Shown piece after piece: positions 26,633 through 34,239 of a stretch of 42,636 nt of DNA; positions within the stretch are counted from its first letter, which is position 1; every line of letters starts with the position of its first letter. Made by a program: the position numbers and the translations under genes. Under the pieces are notes generated by a model that searched no databases, was not told where the DNA came from, and saw only the letters and a program-made list of their open reading frames with translations. The DNA comes from Planctomycetota bacterium (GTDB lineage Bacteria; Planctomycetota; UBA1135; GCA-002686595). Location of the stretch: NCBI GenBank assembly GCA_028278425.1, contig JANQEJ010000058.1:1-42636 (forward strand), given 5' to 3'.

Positions 26633-27847
26633 TTAGGTCGCGCGGATCTCCGCAGCCATCTCCGCATGGCACACACCCGATAGCCGCGCCGCTTCGGCCA
26701 CGTGCTTCGACACCTGAACCGCCACCGACCGGTCGAAAGCCTCCGGCAGAATCCGGTTCGTCGTCGGCTCCTCGACGGCCTGCGTGATCGCTTCGATCGC
26801 GGCGAACTTCATCTTGTTCGTGAAGCACGTCGCGCGGGCCTCGAGCGCGCCGCGGAAGAGGCCGGGGAAGGCGAGCACGTTGTTCACCTGGTTCGGGAAG
26901 TCGCTGCGGCCCGTGCCGACGATCTTCGCGCCGCCCGCTCTCGCTTCGTCGGGCATGATCTCCGGGATCGGGTTCGCCATCGCGAGCACGATCGGGTCTT
27001 CGCCCATCGTCCGGATGTCGTCGGCGTTCAGGAGATCGCCCCGGCTGACGCCGACGAAGACGTTGGCGCCGCGCAGCGCGTCGCGCAGGTCGCCCTTCTC
27101 GCCGTCGCTGTTCGTCAGGGCGGCGAGCTCCTCCTTCTGCTCGTTGTTGCCGGGCCGGCCGGGCCAGATCATGCCCTTGGAGTCGCACATGCGGAGCTTC
27201 CCGACCGGAACGCAGCGCTCGTCGTCGTCGACGCACGTCAGGAGACGCGCGATCGCCCGCCCGGCGGCTCCGGCGCCGTTGATGACCACCGACATGCTCC
27301 ACAGCGACTTCTGAAGGACGCGCGCCGCGTTCATGATCGCGGCGACGAGCACGATCGCCGTCCCGTGCTGGTCGTCGTGCAGGACCGGGATGCCGATGTC
27401 CTGCAGCCGGTCCTCGATCTCGAAGCAGCGCGGCGCGGAGATGTCCTCGAGGTTGATCCCGCCGTAGGTCGGCGAGATCGCGCGCACGATCGCAACGATC
27501 TCGTCCGGCTCGCGGGCGTCGAGCACGACGGGCACCGCATCGATCCCGGCGAACTCGCGGAAGAGCGCCGCCTTGCCTTCCATGACGGGTAGCGCCGCCT
27601 TCGGACCGATGTCGCCGAGGCCCAACACGGCCGAGCCATCGGAGACCACCGCCACCGTCCGCCCCTTCCACGTCAGGTCCCAGGCCGCGCCCGGATGCTC
27701 GGCGATCACCTCGCAGGGGCGCGCGACGCCCGGCGTGTAGGCAAGGCTGAGATCGTCGGTGGATTCCAGACGCATGCGGGAGCGCACTTCGATCTTGCCG
27801 CGCGTTTCCCGGTGCCGCGCGAGCGAACGTTCATACAGGTCGTCCAT
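26633..27847 (-). CDS. NAD(P)-dependent malic enzyme
   Basis: 404-residue cytoplasmic malic enzyme, oxidatively decarboxylating malate to pyruvate and supplying NAD(P)H. Seen: catalytic Tyr in [29 protein letters not shown], catalytic Lys in MEGKAALF, metal ligands in [13 protein letters not shown] and [10 protein letters not shown], and the Rossmann loop [12 protein letters not shown]. It ends at the malic domain and lacks the C-terminal phosphotransacetylase-like domain of MaeB, so it is the short bacterial type. The ATG at 27847 has GAGGAGG six bases upstream (27854-27860). It is monocistronic. Confidence 0.95.
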   Translation of the reverse strand: MDDLYERSLARHRETRGKIEVRSRMRLESTDDLSLAYTPGVARPCEVIAEHPGAAWDLTWKGRTVAVVSDGSAVLGLGDIGPKAALPVMEGKAALFREFAGIDAVPVVLDAREPDEIVAIVRAISPTYGGINLEDISAPRCFEIEDRLQDIGIPVLHDDQHGTAIVLVAAIMNAARVLQKSLWSMSVVINGAGAAGRAIARLLTCVDDDERCVPVGKLRMCDSKGMIWPGRPGNNEQKEELAALTNSDGEKGDLRDALRGANVFVGVSRGDLLNADDIRTMGEDPIVLAMANPIPEIMPDEARAGGAKIVGTGRSDFPNQVNNVLAFPGLFRGALEARATCFTNKMKFAAIEAITQAVEEPTTNRILPEAFDRSVAVQVSKHVAEAARLSGVCHAEMAAEIRAT

Positions 27848-27871
27848 AGCGGTCCTCCTCGACGGGCCAGG

Positions 27872-27877
27872 AGGGTA
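27872..27877 (-). promoter_or_regulatory. Candidate -10 (TACCCT) for the malic enzyme gene
   Basis: TACCCT on the minus strand ends 24 bases before the ATG at 27847, leaving a leader of about 17 bases that contains the strong ribosome binding site GAGGAGG. Confidence 0.4.
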
Positions 27878-27970
27878 GACTCCAGCGGCCGTCGCCGGGG
27901 AAATGATCCCACCTTGTCCCGTAACGGGGACGCTTTCGGCCCCTCAGCGGCCGTCTCGACCCCTCCACGC

Positions 27971-28225
27971 ATGCCGCAGGCCACGCAGCCCACCGAGGAA
28001 ACCACTGGAAGGGCGGTGGTGTCGCTGATCTTCAGCCTCCTCAGTTTGACCGGCTGGTGCCCCTGCATCGGTTCCGTCGTGGGGATCGTCTTGGGCACGG
28101 GCGAGAAGAGCGGAGTCGGGCGGGCGGGGCTCGTCCTCGGTTGGATCGGCTTCGGTTTGTACGTGCTCGGCACCATCACCATCGTTCTGACCCTCCTGCT
28201 CGAGATCCTGGTCGAGGGCGTGTGA
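27971..28225 (+). CDS. Small DUF4190-like membrane protein
   Basis: 84 residues with two hydrophobic segments, AVVSLIFSLLSLTGWCPCIGSVVGIVLG and AGLVLGWIGFGLYVLGTITIVLTLLLEIL. The layout, an AVxSLxFxLLS first segment followed by a short GxGRAGLVLGWIG turn, matches DUF4190-type two-helix proteins, whose function is unknown. The ATG at 27971 is the only start that gives a compact protein; the in-frame extension upstream overlaps the malic enzyme gene and is not plausible. A 160-base gap separates it from the next gene; nothing recognisable is in the gap. Confidence 0.7.
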   Translation: MPQATQPTEETTGRAVVSLIFSLLSLTGWCPCIGSVVGIVLGTGEKSGVGRAGLVLGWIGFGLYVLGTITIVLTLLLEILVEGV

Positions 28226-28387
28226 GCCCGGCGGAAACGACGGATTCGGGCGTTTTCTGGCCGAATTCCGCTTGTTCGAGCGCTTTGGGCTGCATAGAAA
28301 CCGGCATCGGTTGCCTGTGCGTCTGGCTTCGCCGCGCGCACGCGAGATGACCGTGACGCAATCGCCGGGATCCAACTGCGACCGCAG

Positions 28388-30634
28388 ATGGATCCCGGCT
28401 GTTTCTTGGAGATGAGGCGCTACGCGGACTTCTTCGCCCGGAGGCGGGGCACGGTGGCGGCGTTCCTCGTCCTGGCGACGCTGCTCGCGGGGTTCGGGCT
28501 CACGCGACTCGGGTTCGACGATCTGCCGCGGGGCATCTTTCTCTCGGAGGACGCCGACTACGCGCGCCTCGAGGCGCTTTACGACGAGTTCGGCTCCGAC
28601 GACAACGACGCGGTCGTCGTGCTCGAGGCCGACGATTGGTTCTCCGACGAGCGCGCGGAGCTCCTGCGCGAAGCGGGTCGTCGAGCCGGCGAGATCGAGG
28701 GCATCGAGAGCGTCCATTCGATCGCCGGCGTGCTCGCCTTCGGCGACGGCTTGCGACCGCGACCCCTGCTTCCCGCCGCCGGCGCGAGCGCGGAGGAGCG
28801 CGACGCGGCGCGCGCGCGCGCGCAGGAGCATCCGCTCGTCGGCGGCAGCCTGATCTCGGCGGACGGCCGGACCGCCTTGCTCGTGCTGCGCCTCGCCGGC
28901 GGCTCGCTCGCGGTCGAGGAGATCGAGCCGATCGTCGACGACATACGCGCCTTCGCCGCCTGGGCCGACGAAGCGCCGGGCGTGCGCGCGCGCGTCACCG
29001 GCATCCCGGTGTTCCGCGTTGAGATCTTCGCGACGATTCAGCGGGAGCAGCGGCTCTTCATGGTCGCGGGATCGATCGTTTGCTTCCTCGTCGCGTTGTT
29101 CCTGTTCCGCAACGTGCGCGCCTGCCTCGCGACGACCGTGCCGACGCTCCTCGGCTCGCTGTGGGTGCTCGGTGGCATCGGGCTCTTCGGCGGCGAGATC
29201 GACCTCCTCGGGATGATCCTCCCGGTGCTCTTCATCCTGATCGCGTTCACCGATTCGGTGCACCTGATGATCGACATGCGCCGCGAGCGCGCGGCCGGCA
29301 GGAGTCCCGTCGAGGCGGCGCAGCACGCGATCCGCACCCTCGGCTTGCCCTGCTTTCTCACGTCGATCACGACGGCGGTCGGCTTCGGCTCACTCACCGT
29401 CGGCAGCGTGCCGATGATCCGCAACTTCGGCATCTTCGCCTCGATCGGCGTGCTCGTGGTCTTCGTCACCGTCATCACGAGCCTGCCTCTGATCGCGTCG
29501 TGCATGTCCGATCTCGGCGAGCGGAAGGCGGTGCGGGGGTCGGCGCCGCTCGCGGCCGGGGGAACTCGCCTGATCGACGCCGTGACCGCGCGGCCGCGAG
29601 CCGTCGGTCTCGCGGGGATCGCGACCGCGGTCGTGCTCGTCGCGGTCTGCACGCGACTCGTCCCCGAGAACCGCCTGACCGAGGCCGTTCCCCACGACAA
29701 CGAAGCCTTCCAGGCGTTGCGGCACTGCGAGGAGGCGTTCGGCGGGCTGCTGCCGGTCTACGCCCTGGTCGAGTGGGAGCACGGCACGTTCGATTCGCCC
29801 GCCGTCCTGGCGGCGATCCGGGACGTCGAGGCGGTGCTCGCCTCCAAGGACGACCTCTCGCGGCCGATCTCGGCCGTCGGCCTCTTCGAGGCGCTGCCCG
29901 GCTCCGGCGACGGTCGCGCGGGTCTCCTGCGGACGCTGCCGTCGTCGCTGACGGCGCGCTTCCTGCGCGAGGACCTGCGCCGCTCGGTGGTCGTCGCGCG
30001 CGTCTGCGACTTCGGCTACGAGGTGATGGAGCCGCTGGTCGAGGGCCTCGAGCGCGACCTCGCCGCCGTGGAGGAACGCCATCCGGACGTGCGGGTGTAT
30101 CTGACCGGCACCGACGTCGTCGCGCGCCGGAACGTCAACCGCATGATCGTCGACCTGGCACGCGGACTCGGAATCGCCGCGCTGATCATCTTCGGCGTCA
30201 TCGCGGTGGAGTTCCGCTCGCTTCGGCTCGGGTTGATCAGCCTGCTGCCGAACGTGTTCCCGCTCGCGCTCGTGGGGGCGCTCGTCGTTTGGATCGGCCG
30301 GTCGCTGCAGATGGTGACGGCAGTGCTCTTCACGGTACTGCTCGGTCTGGCGGTCGACGACACGATCCACTTCCTGTCCCGCTATCGCCTCGAGCTGGCG
30401 GCCGGCGACGGTGCGAGGGCCGCACTCCGCCGAGCGTTCCTCAAGGTCGGTAGCGCGGTCGGCGTGACGACGATCGTCCTCGTCGCGGGCTATTCGATCG
30501 TCGTCTTCTCGCAGGTGCCGACGAACCGACTCTTCGCGCTCTTGATCAGCGTCGGCCTTCTCGGCGCGCTGCTCGGCGACCTGATCTTCCTGCCGGCGCT
30601 GCTCGCTTGGTTCCGCGGGCGTAATCAGCCGTAG
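28388..30634 (+). CDS. RND-superfamily (MMPL-type) transporter
   Basis: 748-residue inner-membrane protein with two similar halves. Each half has a first membrane helix (TVAAFLVLATLLAGFGL in the first; AVGLAGIATAVVLVAVCT in the second), a large outside domain, then a cluster of five helices, for example LFMVAGSIVCFLVALFLF and ILPVLFILIAFTDSVHLMIDM in the first cluster and LFTVLLGLAVDDTIHFLSRY in the second. The DS/DDTIHF acidic motifs are those of the MMPL/HpnN group, which move lipids or hydrophobic molecules outward. A possible alternative start is the ATG at 28412. Cargo unknown; no adaptor gene adjoins. The 3' end overlaps the convergent HDOD gene by ten bases. Confidence 0.9.
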   Translation: MDPGCFLEMRRYADFFARRRGTVAAFLVLATLLAGFGLTRLGFDDLPRGIFLSEDADYARLEALYDEFGSDDNDAVVVLEADDWFSDERAELLREAGRRAGEIEGIESVHSIAGVLAFGDGLRPRPLLPAAGASAEERDAARARAQEHPLVGGSLISADGRTALLVLRLAGGSLAVEEIEPIVDDIRAFAAWADEAPGVRARVTGIPVFRVEIFATIQREQRLFMVAGSIVCFLVALFLFRNVRACLATTVPTLLGSLWVLGGIGLFGGEIDLLGMILPVLFILIAFTDSVHLMIDMRRERAAGRSPVEAAQHAIRTLGLPCFLTSITTAVGFGSLTVGSVPMIRNFGIFASIGVLVVFVTVITSLPLIASCMSDLGERKAVRGSAPLAAGGTRLIDAVTARPRAVGLAGIATAVVLVAVCTRLVPENRLTEAVPHDNEAFQALRHCEEAFGGLLPVYALVEWEHGTFDSPAVLAAIRDVEAVLASKDDLSRPISAVGLFEALPGSGDGRAGLLRTLPSSLTARFLREDLRRSVVVARVCDFGYEVMEPLVEGLERDLAAVEERHPDVRVYLTGTDVVARRNVNRMIVDLARGLGIAALIIFGVIAVEFRSLRLGLISLLPNVFPLALVGALVVWIGRSLQMVTAVLFTVLLGLAVDDTIHFLSRYRLELAAGDGARAALRRAFLKVGSAVGVTTIVLVAGYSIVVFSQVPTNRLFALLISVGLLGALLGDLIFLPALLAWFRGRNQP

Positions 30635-31710
30635 GCTTCCGCCGCCTTGAGGATGCGCGGCGTCTGGATGAGCACCGCGTCGACCTCCTGTCGCGTGAGG
30701 CCGAGCGCCTCGACCGCGGGGTGGTCGACCGGCGCTTCCGACGGATCGCATCCGGGCTCGTCGGCCCATTTCGCGAGCGCGTCGGCGAGCTGAGTGACGC
30801 AGACCAGGGGCGGAGCGCCCTCCGCGAGCTCGTGCACGTGATGCCCGGCGACCGCGGCGGCGACCTCCTCGGCGAGGCCCCAGCGGCGAACGAGCGTCCC
30901 GCCGACTTGGGTGTGGAACTCGTCGATGCAGGCGTCGACGATCGCCGGCTCCGCTCGCCGCTCGCGCCCCTTCTGGAGGTCGAGACAGGCTTGCAGCAGG
31001 ACCGGCTTGCCCATGTCGTGCAGGAGCCCGCAGATCGAGGCGGTGCCCGGGTCGATGCCGCGGACCGCCTTGGCGATCTCGCGCGCGAAACCCGCGGCGA
31101 TCGCCGAGTGTCGCCAGAGCTCGGACACGCGCTTCTCCAGCCCTTTCGCCCGCAGGACGCGCTCTTTCATCGTCACCATGACGGCGACTTCCTTCACGGT
31201 GTCGAAGCCGAGGCGCATGACGGCGAGACCCAACGACGTAACCGGCTCCTCGGGAGCGTACGCCGCGGAGTTCGCGATCCGCAGGATGTGGCCCGTCAGC
31301 GCCTGATCGATCTCGATCTGCGCGCTGAGCCGCGCCGCGTCGCAGTTGGGATCCGAGCAGTTCGCGAGCACGGCTCCCGCCGATTTCATCAGGATCGGCA
31401 TGCGCAGGTCGTCCGCCTGGATCCGCCGCGCCAGAGCCGCGTGGAGGGGATGCGTGGCGACGGCGACGGGGCCCGCCGGCGAACCCGGGGCCGGCTTCCG
31501 CTCCGGAGCCGGTTCTTCGGGCACCTCCGTGCGCGCCGGCAGGGGCGCCGCCGGCTCCGGCCTCGCCGTTGGTGGGGTCAGCGTCGCCGCCTTCAACGGA
31601 GGGACGGCCGGCGTCTCGACGCGCTCGGGGCGTCGCTTCGCCAGCCATACGTAGGTCAGGTACGCGCCCAAGAGGCACGCCGCGCTGATGGCACCGATCA
31701 GAAGGACCAC
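30625..31710 (-). CDS. Membrane-anchored HDOD-domain protein
   Basis: 361 residues from a GTG at 31710; the open frame continues far upstream across recQ, but only the GTG puts the hydrophobic segment VLLIGAISAACLLGAYLTYVWLA at the N-terminus. After it come a Pro/Ala-rich linker (about 25-85) and an HDOD domain: ADDLRMPILMKSAGAVLANC, then ALTGHILRIANSAAYAPEEPVTS, LRLGFDTVKEVAV-type core, and ICGLLHDMGKPVLL near residue 233, which keeps the His-Asp pair. HDOD proteins act in signalling, often near cyclic di-GMP or motility systems; here the partner is unknown. Divergent from recQ with an 84-base gap. Confidence 0.83.
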   Translation of the reverse strand: MVLLIGAISAACLLGAYLTYVWLAKRRPERVETPAVPPLKAATLTPPTARPEPAAPLPARTEVPEEPAPERKPAPGSPAGPVAVATHPLHAALARRIQADDLRMPILMKSAGAVLANCSDPNCDAARLSAQIEIDQALTGHILRIANSAAYAPEEPVTSLGLAVMRLGFDTVKEVAVMVTMKERVLRAKGLEKRVSELWRHSAIAAGFAREIAKAVRGIDPGTASICGLLHDMGKPVLLQACLDLQKGRERRAEPAIVDACIDEFHTQVGGTLVRRWGLAEEVAAAVAGHHVHELAEGAPPLVCVTQLADALAKWADEPGCDPSEAPVDHPAVEALGLTRQEVDAVLIQTPRILKAAEAYG

Positions 31711-31780
31711 GGAAGGTTTTTCCGGGTTGGGGAGAGGCCCGGTGGTCGGGTATCGGTGAACGGCAGCGGACTCTGAAGGG

Positions 31781-31786
31781 TAAGCT
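31781..31786 (+). promoter_or_regulatory. Candidate -10 (TAAGCT) for recQ, leaderless spacing
   Basis: TAAGCT, preceded by AAGGG, ends 8 bases before the GTG at 31795; no Shine-Dalgarno sequence fits. Confidence 0.45.
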
Positions 31787-31794
31787 CGCCCGCC

Positions 31795-33546
31795 GTGGCA
31801 ACCCGTCGCAAGAGTAGGAACCGCCCGCGCGGACGGCGCGGGAAGGGGGTTCCGGAGCTTCGCGCGCTGCTCCGGAAGCACTTCGGGCACGACGACTTCC
31901 GCGGCCGGCAGCTCGAAGCGATCCGGGCGGTGATGAAGGGGCGGGACGTCCTCTTGACCAGCCCGACGGGTTCCGGCAAGTCGCTCGTGTACCAGCTCCC
32001 CGCGCTGGCGCTCGACGGGATGGTGCTGGTGATCAGCCCGCTGATCGCGCTGATGAAGGACCAGGTCGACGCGCTCCAGGCGAAGGGGATCGCCGCCGCC
32101 GCAGTGAACTTCAACGTCCCGCCGGCGCAGCGGACGAAGCATCTGAAGCAGGCGTTGGCCGGCGAGCTCGACCTGCTCTACGTCACGCCCGAGCGCTTTC
32201 GCAGCGCCGCGTTCCAGAAGATCGAGAAGGACCTTCCCATCGCGCGGCTCGCGATCGACGAGGCGCACTGCATCAGCCAGTGGGGCCACGACTTCCGGCC
32301 GGATTACTCGCGGCTCGGGATCTACCGCGAGCGCATCGGCAACCCGCCGACCGTCGCGATGACGGCGACGGCGACGCGCAAGGTGGCGAACGACATTTCG
32401 CGCGCGCTGAAGCTGCGCGACCCGCTGTTGATCCGCACCGGGATCGAGCGTCCGAACCTCTTCCTGGGCTGCACGCGGGTCCACCTCGCGGAGGAGAAGG
32501 TGCCGCTGATCGCCGCGCGCATCCGCGAGATCGGCGGAGCGGGAATCGTGTACTCCGCGTTGATCCGCGATCTCGAGGAGCTGCACACGGAGCTCAAGCG
32601 GATCGGCGTCCACTCGCTCGTCTATCACGGCAAGCTCTCCGATCGCGAGCGCCGCTCGATGCAGGACCGCTTCATGACGTCGAAGGACGAGATCGTGCTC
32701 GCGACCAATGCCTTCGGCATGGGCGTCGACAAGCCGGACATCCGCTTCGTGCTGCACGCGCAGATTCCCCGGACGCTCGAAGCCTGGACCCAGGAGGTCG
32801 GCCGCGCCGGCCGCGACGGGGAGCCGTCGTGGTGCGAGCTTCTCTACTTCGAGGAAGACCTCGCGATCCAGCAGAACTTCGTCGAGTGGGCGAACCCGAG
32901 CTTCGAGTACCTCGTCGGCGTCTACGAGACGATCGCAGGCTGGGGCGAGCGCGTTCAAACGAAGGACCTCGACGACTTGCGCGACGAGCTCCTCGTGAAG
33001 AACCGCGGCGACAACCGCGTCTCGATCTGCTTGAAGTGGCTCGAGGTCATCGGGGTGATCGAGGGCCGCTTCGAGGACCACAGCCTGCGCGTGACGCGTC
33101 CCCTGGATCCGAAGGATCTCCCCGCCTTCGTGAAGAGCGGCAAGAAGCGCGACCTGGACCTGAAGGCGCTGCTTTCGATGATGCGCTTCGCCGCCACCGG
33201 CAAGACGTGCCGGCGGAGGCTGCTCGCCCGTCATTTCGGCCTGAAGCCGCCGACCGGGAAGTGCGGCGCGTGCGACAACTGCACGAAGGCCGGCCCGTGG
33301 CGGCACGAGCGCATGCGCCCGCGCAAGAAGCCGCGCCGTCGCGCGCCCGAGACCGCGGAGCCCGAGGTCGACGCCGGCTTCCAGCGCGGCGACTGGGTGC
33401 GCGTCGGCCGGCACTTCGGCCAGGTCGTCCGCGTCGAGGGCACGGGCGACCGCGTCAAGCTCGTCGTCGAAAGCGCCGGCGACCTCAAGCAACGCGTCGT
33501 CGACCCGCGCCGAGCGCGCGTGACGAAAGTCGAGGATTCGGTGTGA
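31795..33546 (+). CDS. recQ: RecQ-family ATP-dependent DNA helicase with a novel C-terminal end
   Basis: 583-residue 3'-5' DNA helicase. Helicase motifs: DFRGRQLEAI (motif 0), TSPTGSGKS (Walker A, 55-63), IDEAHCISQWGHDFRPDY (DEAH, about 154-171), VAMTATATRKV, ATNAFGMGVDKPDIRFV and QEVGRAGRDG (arginine finger). The RQC zinc site is present (C near 472, then CGACDNC near 490). Instead of an HRDC domain there is a basic linker (about 500-515) and a roughly 60-residue tail beginning FQRGDWVRVGRHFGQVVRVEG, which looks like a KOW/Tudor-type small barrel as found at the end of UvrD/PcrA. The GTG start gives a basic N-terminus. Downstream lipoprotein gene may be coupled. Confidence 0.93.
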   Translation: MATRRKSRNRPRGRRGKGVPELRALLRKHFGHDDFRGRQLEAIRAVMKGRDVLLTSPTGSGKSLVYQLPALALDGMVLVISPLIALMKDQVDALQAKGIAAAAVNFNVPPAQRTKHLKQALAGELDLLYVTPERFRSAAFQKIEKDLPIARLAIDEAHCISQWGHDFRPDYSRLGIYRERIGNPPTVAMTATATRKVANDISRALKLRDPLLIRTGIERPNLFLGCTRVHLAEEKVPLIAARIREIGGAGIVYSALIRDLEELHTELKRIGVHSLVYHGKLSDRERRSMQDRFMTSKDEIVLATNAFGMGVDKPDIRFVLHAQIPRTLEAWTQEVGRAGRDGEPSWCELLYFEEDLAIQQNFVEWANPSFEYLVGVYETIAGWGERVQTKDLDDLRDELLVKNRGDNRVSICLKWLEVIGVIEGRFEDHSLRVTRPLDPKDLPAFVKSGKKRDLDLKALLSMMRFAATGKTCRRRLLARHFGLKPPTGKCGACDNCTKAGPWRHERMRPRKKPRRRAPETAEPEVDAGFQRGDWVRVGRHFGQVVRVEGTGDRVKLVVESAGDLKQRVVDPRRARVTKVEDSV

Positions 33547-33629
33547 GAAAACCCGTAACCGCTCGTCCGGCCGCCCAGTCAAGGGGCGGGGCGCCCCCAC
33601 ACGCCCCCTGGGGTGGGTGGGGGCTGGGG

Positions 33630-34229
33630 ATGGTTGGTGGGCTCACTTGCCTCCTCGCGCTCCTCGCCGGCTGCGCCACGCCTCCGCAACAGCTCCTCGT
33701 TCCCGGCTCGCTTGCGGGCTGGCACGCGCTTCCCGGCGGAAGCTGGCGGTGGGAGGGCGACACGCTCGTCGGCCGCAGCTCGGCGAGCGAGACCCGGCAC
33801 GGCCTCCTCGTCACCGACGACGTGTACTCCGACTTCGAGGCGCGGCTCGAGTTCCGCTCGGTCTCCGGCTGCAGCGGCTTCTACTTCCGGGTCGAGGAGG
33901 TCGGCGACACGACCGGCGTCGCGGGTTTCCAGGCGGAGGTGGAACCCAGCCTCGAGACCGGAGGGCTCTACGAGACCGCGGGCCGCGGCTGGGTCGTGAA
34001 GCCCGACCCCGACCTCGTCGCCTCGGTCTACACGCCGGGCGAATGGAGCGAGATGGTCGTCACGGCCGTGGGCGGCGACGTCGAGGTGCGTGTCAACGGC
34101 GTCGTCACGGCGCGCCTCGAGGCGGATTCGGGCCGCCGCGAGGGCCGCTTCGCGCTCCAGCTCCACGGGAGTCAGGACCTGCACGTCGAGTTCCGCTCGC
34201 TCGAGGTGACGCCGCTCGAGGACGGGTGA
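33630..34229 (+). CDS. DUF1080 lipoprotein
   Basis: 199 residues with a lipoprotein signal ending in the lipobox LLAGC, so it is probably anchored in the envelope. The mature part is a DUF1080 (3-keto-disaccharide hydrolase-like) beta-sandwich: LAGWHALPGGSWRWEGDTLVG, YSDFEARLEFRSVSGCSGFYF, ETGGLYE and a C-terminal FALQLHGSQDLHVEFRSLEV. DUF1080 proteins are expanded in Planctomycetota and often bind or cut sugars. Start is uncertain: the ATG at 33630 is used here, but a GTG at 33543 overlapping the recQ stop (GTGA) is in frame and would add 29 residues including the N-terminal positive charges the ATG form lacks. Ends 10 bases from the convergent VCBS gene. Confidence 0.82.
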   Translation: MVGGLTCLLALLAGCATPPQQLLVPGSLAGWHALPGGSWRWEGDTLVGRSSASETRHGLLVTDDVYSDFEARLEFRSVSGCSGFYFRVEEVGDTTGVAGFQAEVEPSLETGGLYETAGRGWVVKPDPDLVASVYTPGEWSEMVVTAVGGDVEVRVNGVVTARLEADSGRREGRFALQLHGSQDLHVEFRSLEVTPLEDG

Positions 34230-34239
34230 CCTCCTAGAC

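Noticed and set aside
28226..28387. Possible small gene or RNA between the DUF4190-like and transporter genes
   Set aside because: No frame with a sensible start, no strong hairpin and no recognisable RNA motif were seen.
30625..33600. 991-codon minus-strand frame including the HDOD gene
   Set aside because: The part above 31710 is antisense to recQ and has no similarity; the HDOD protein with its membrane anchor starts at the GTG at 31710.
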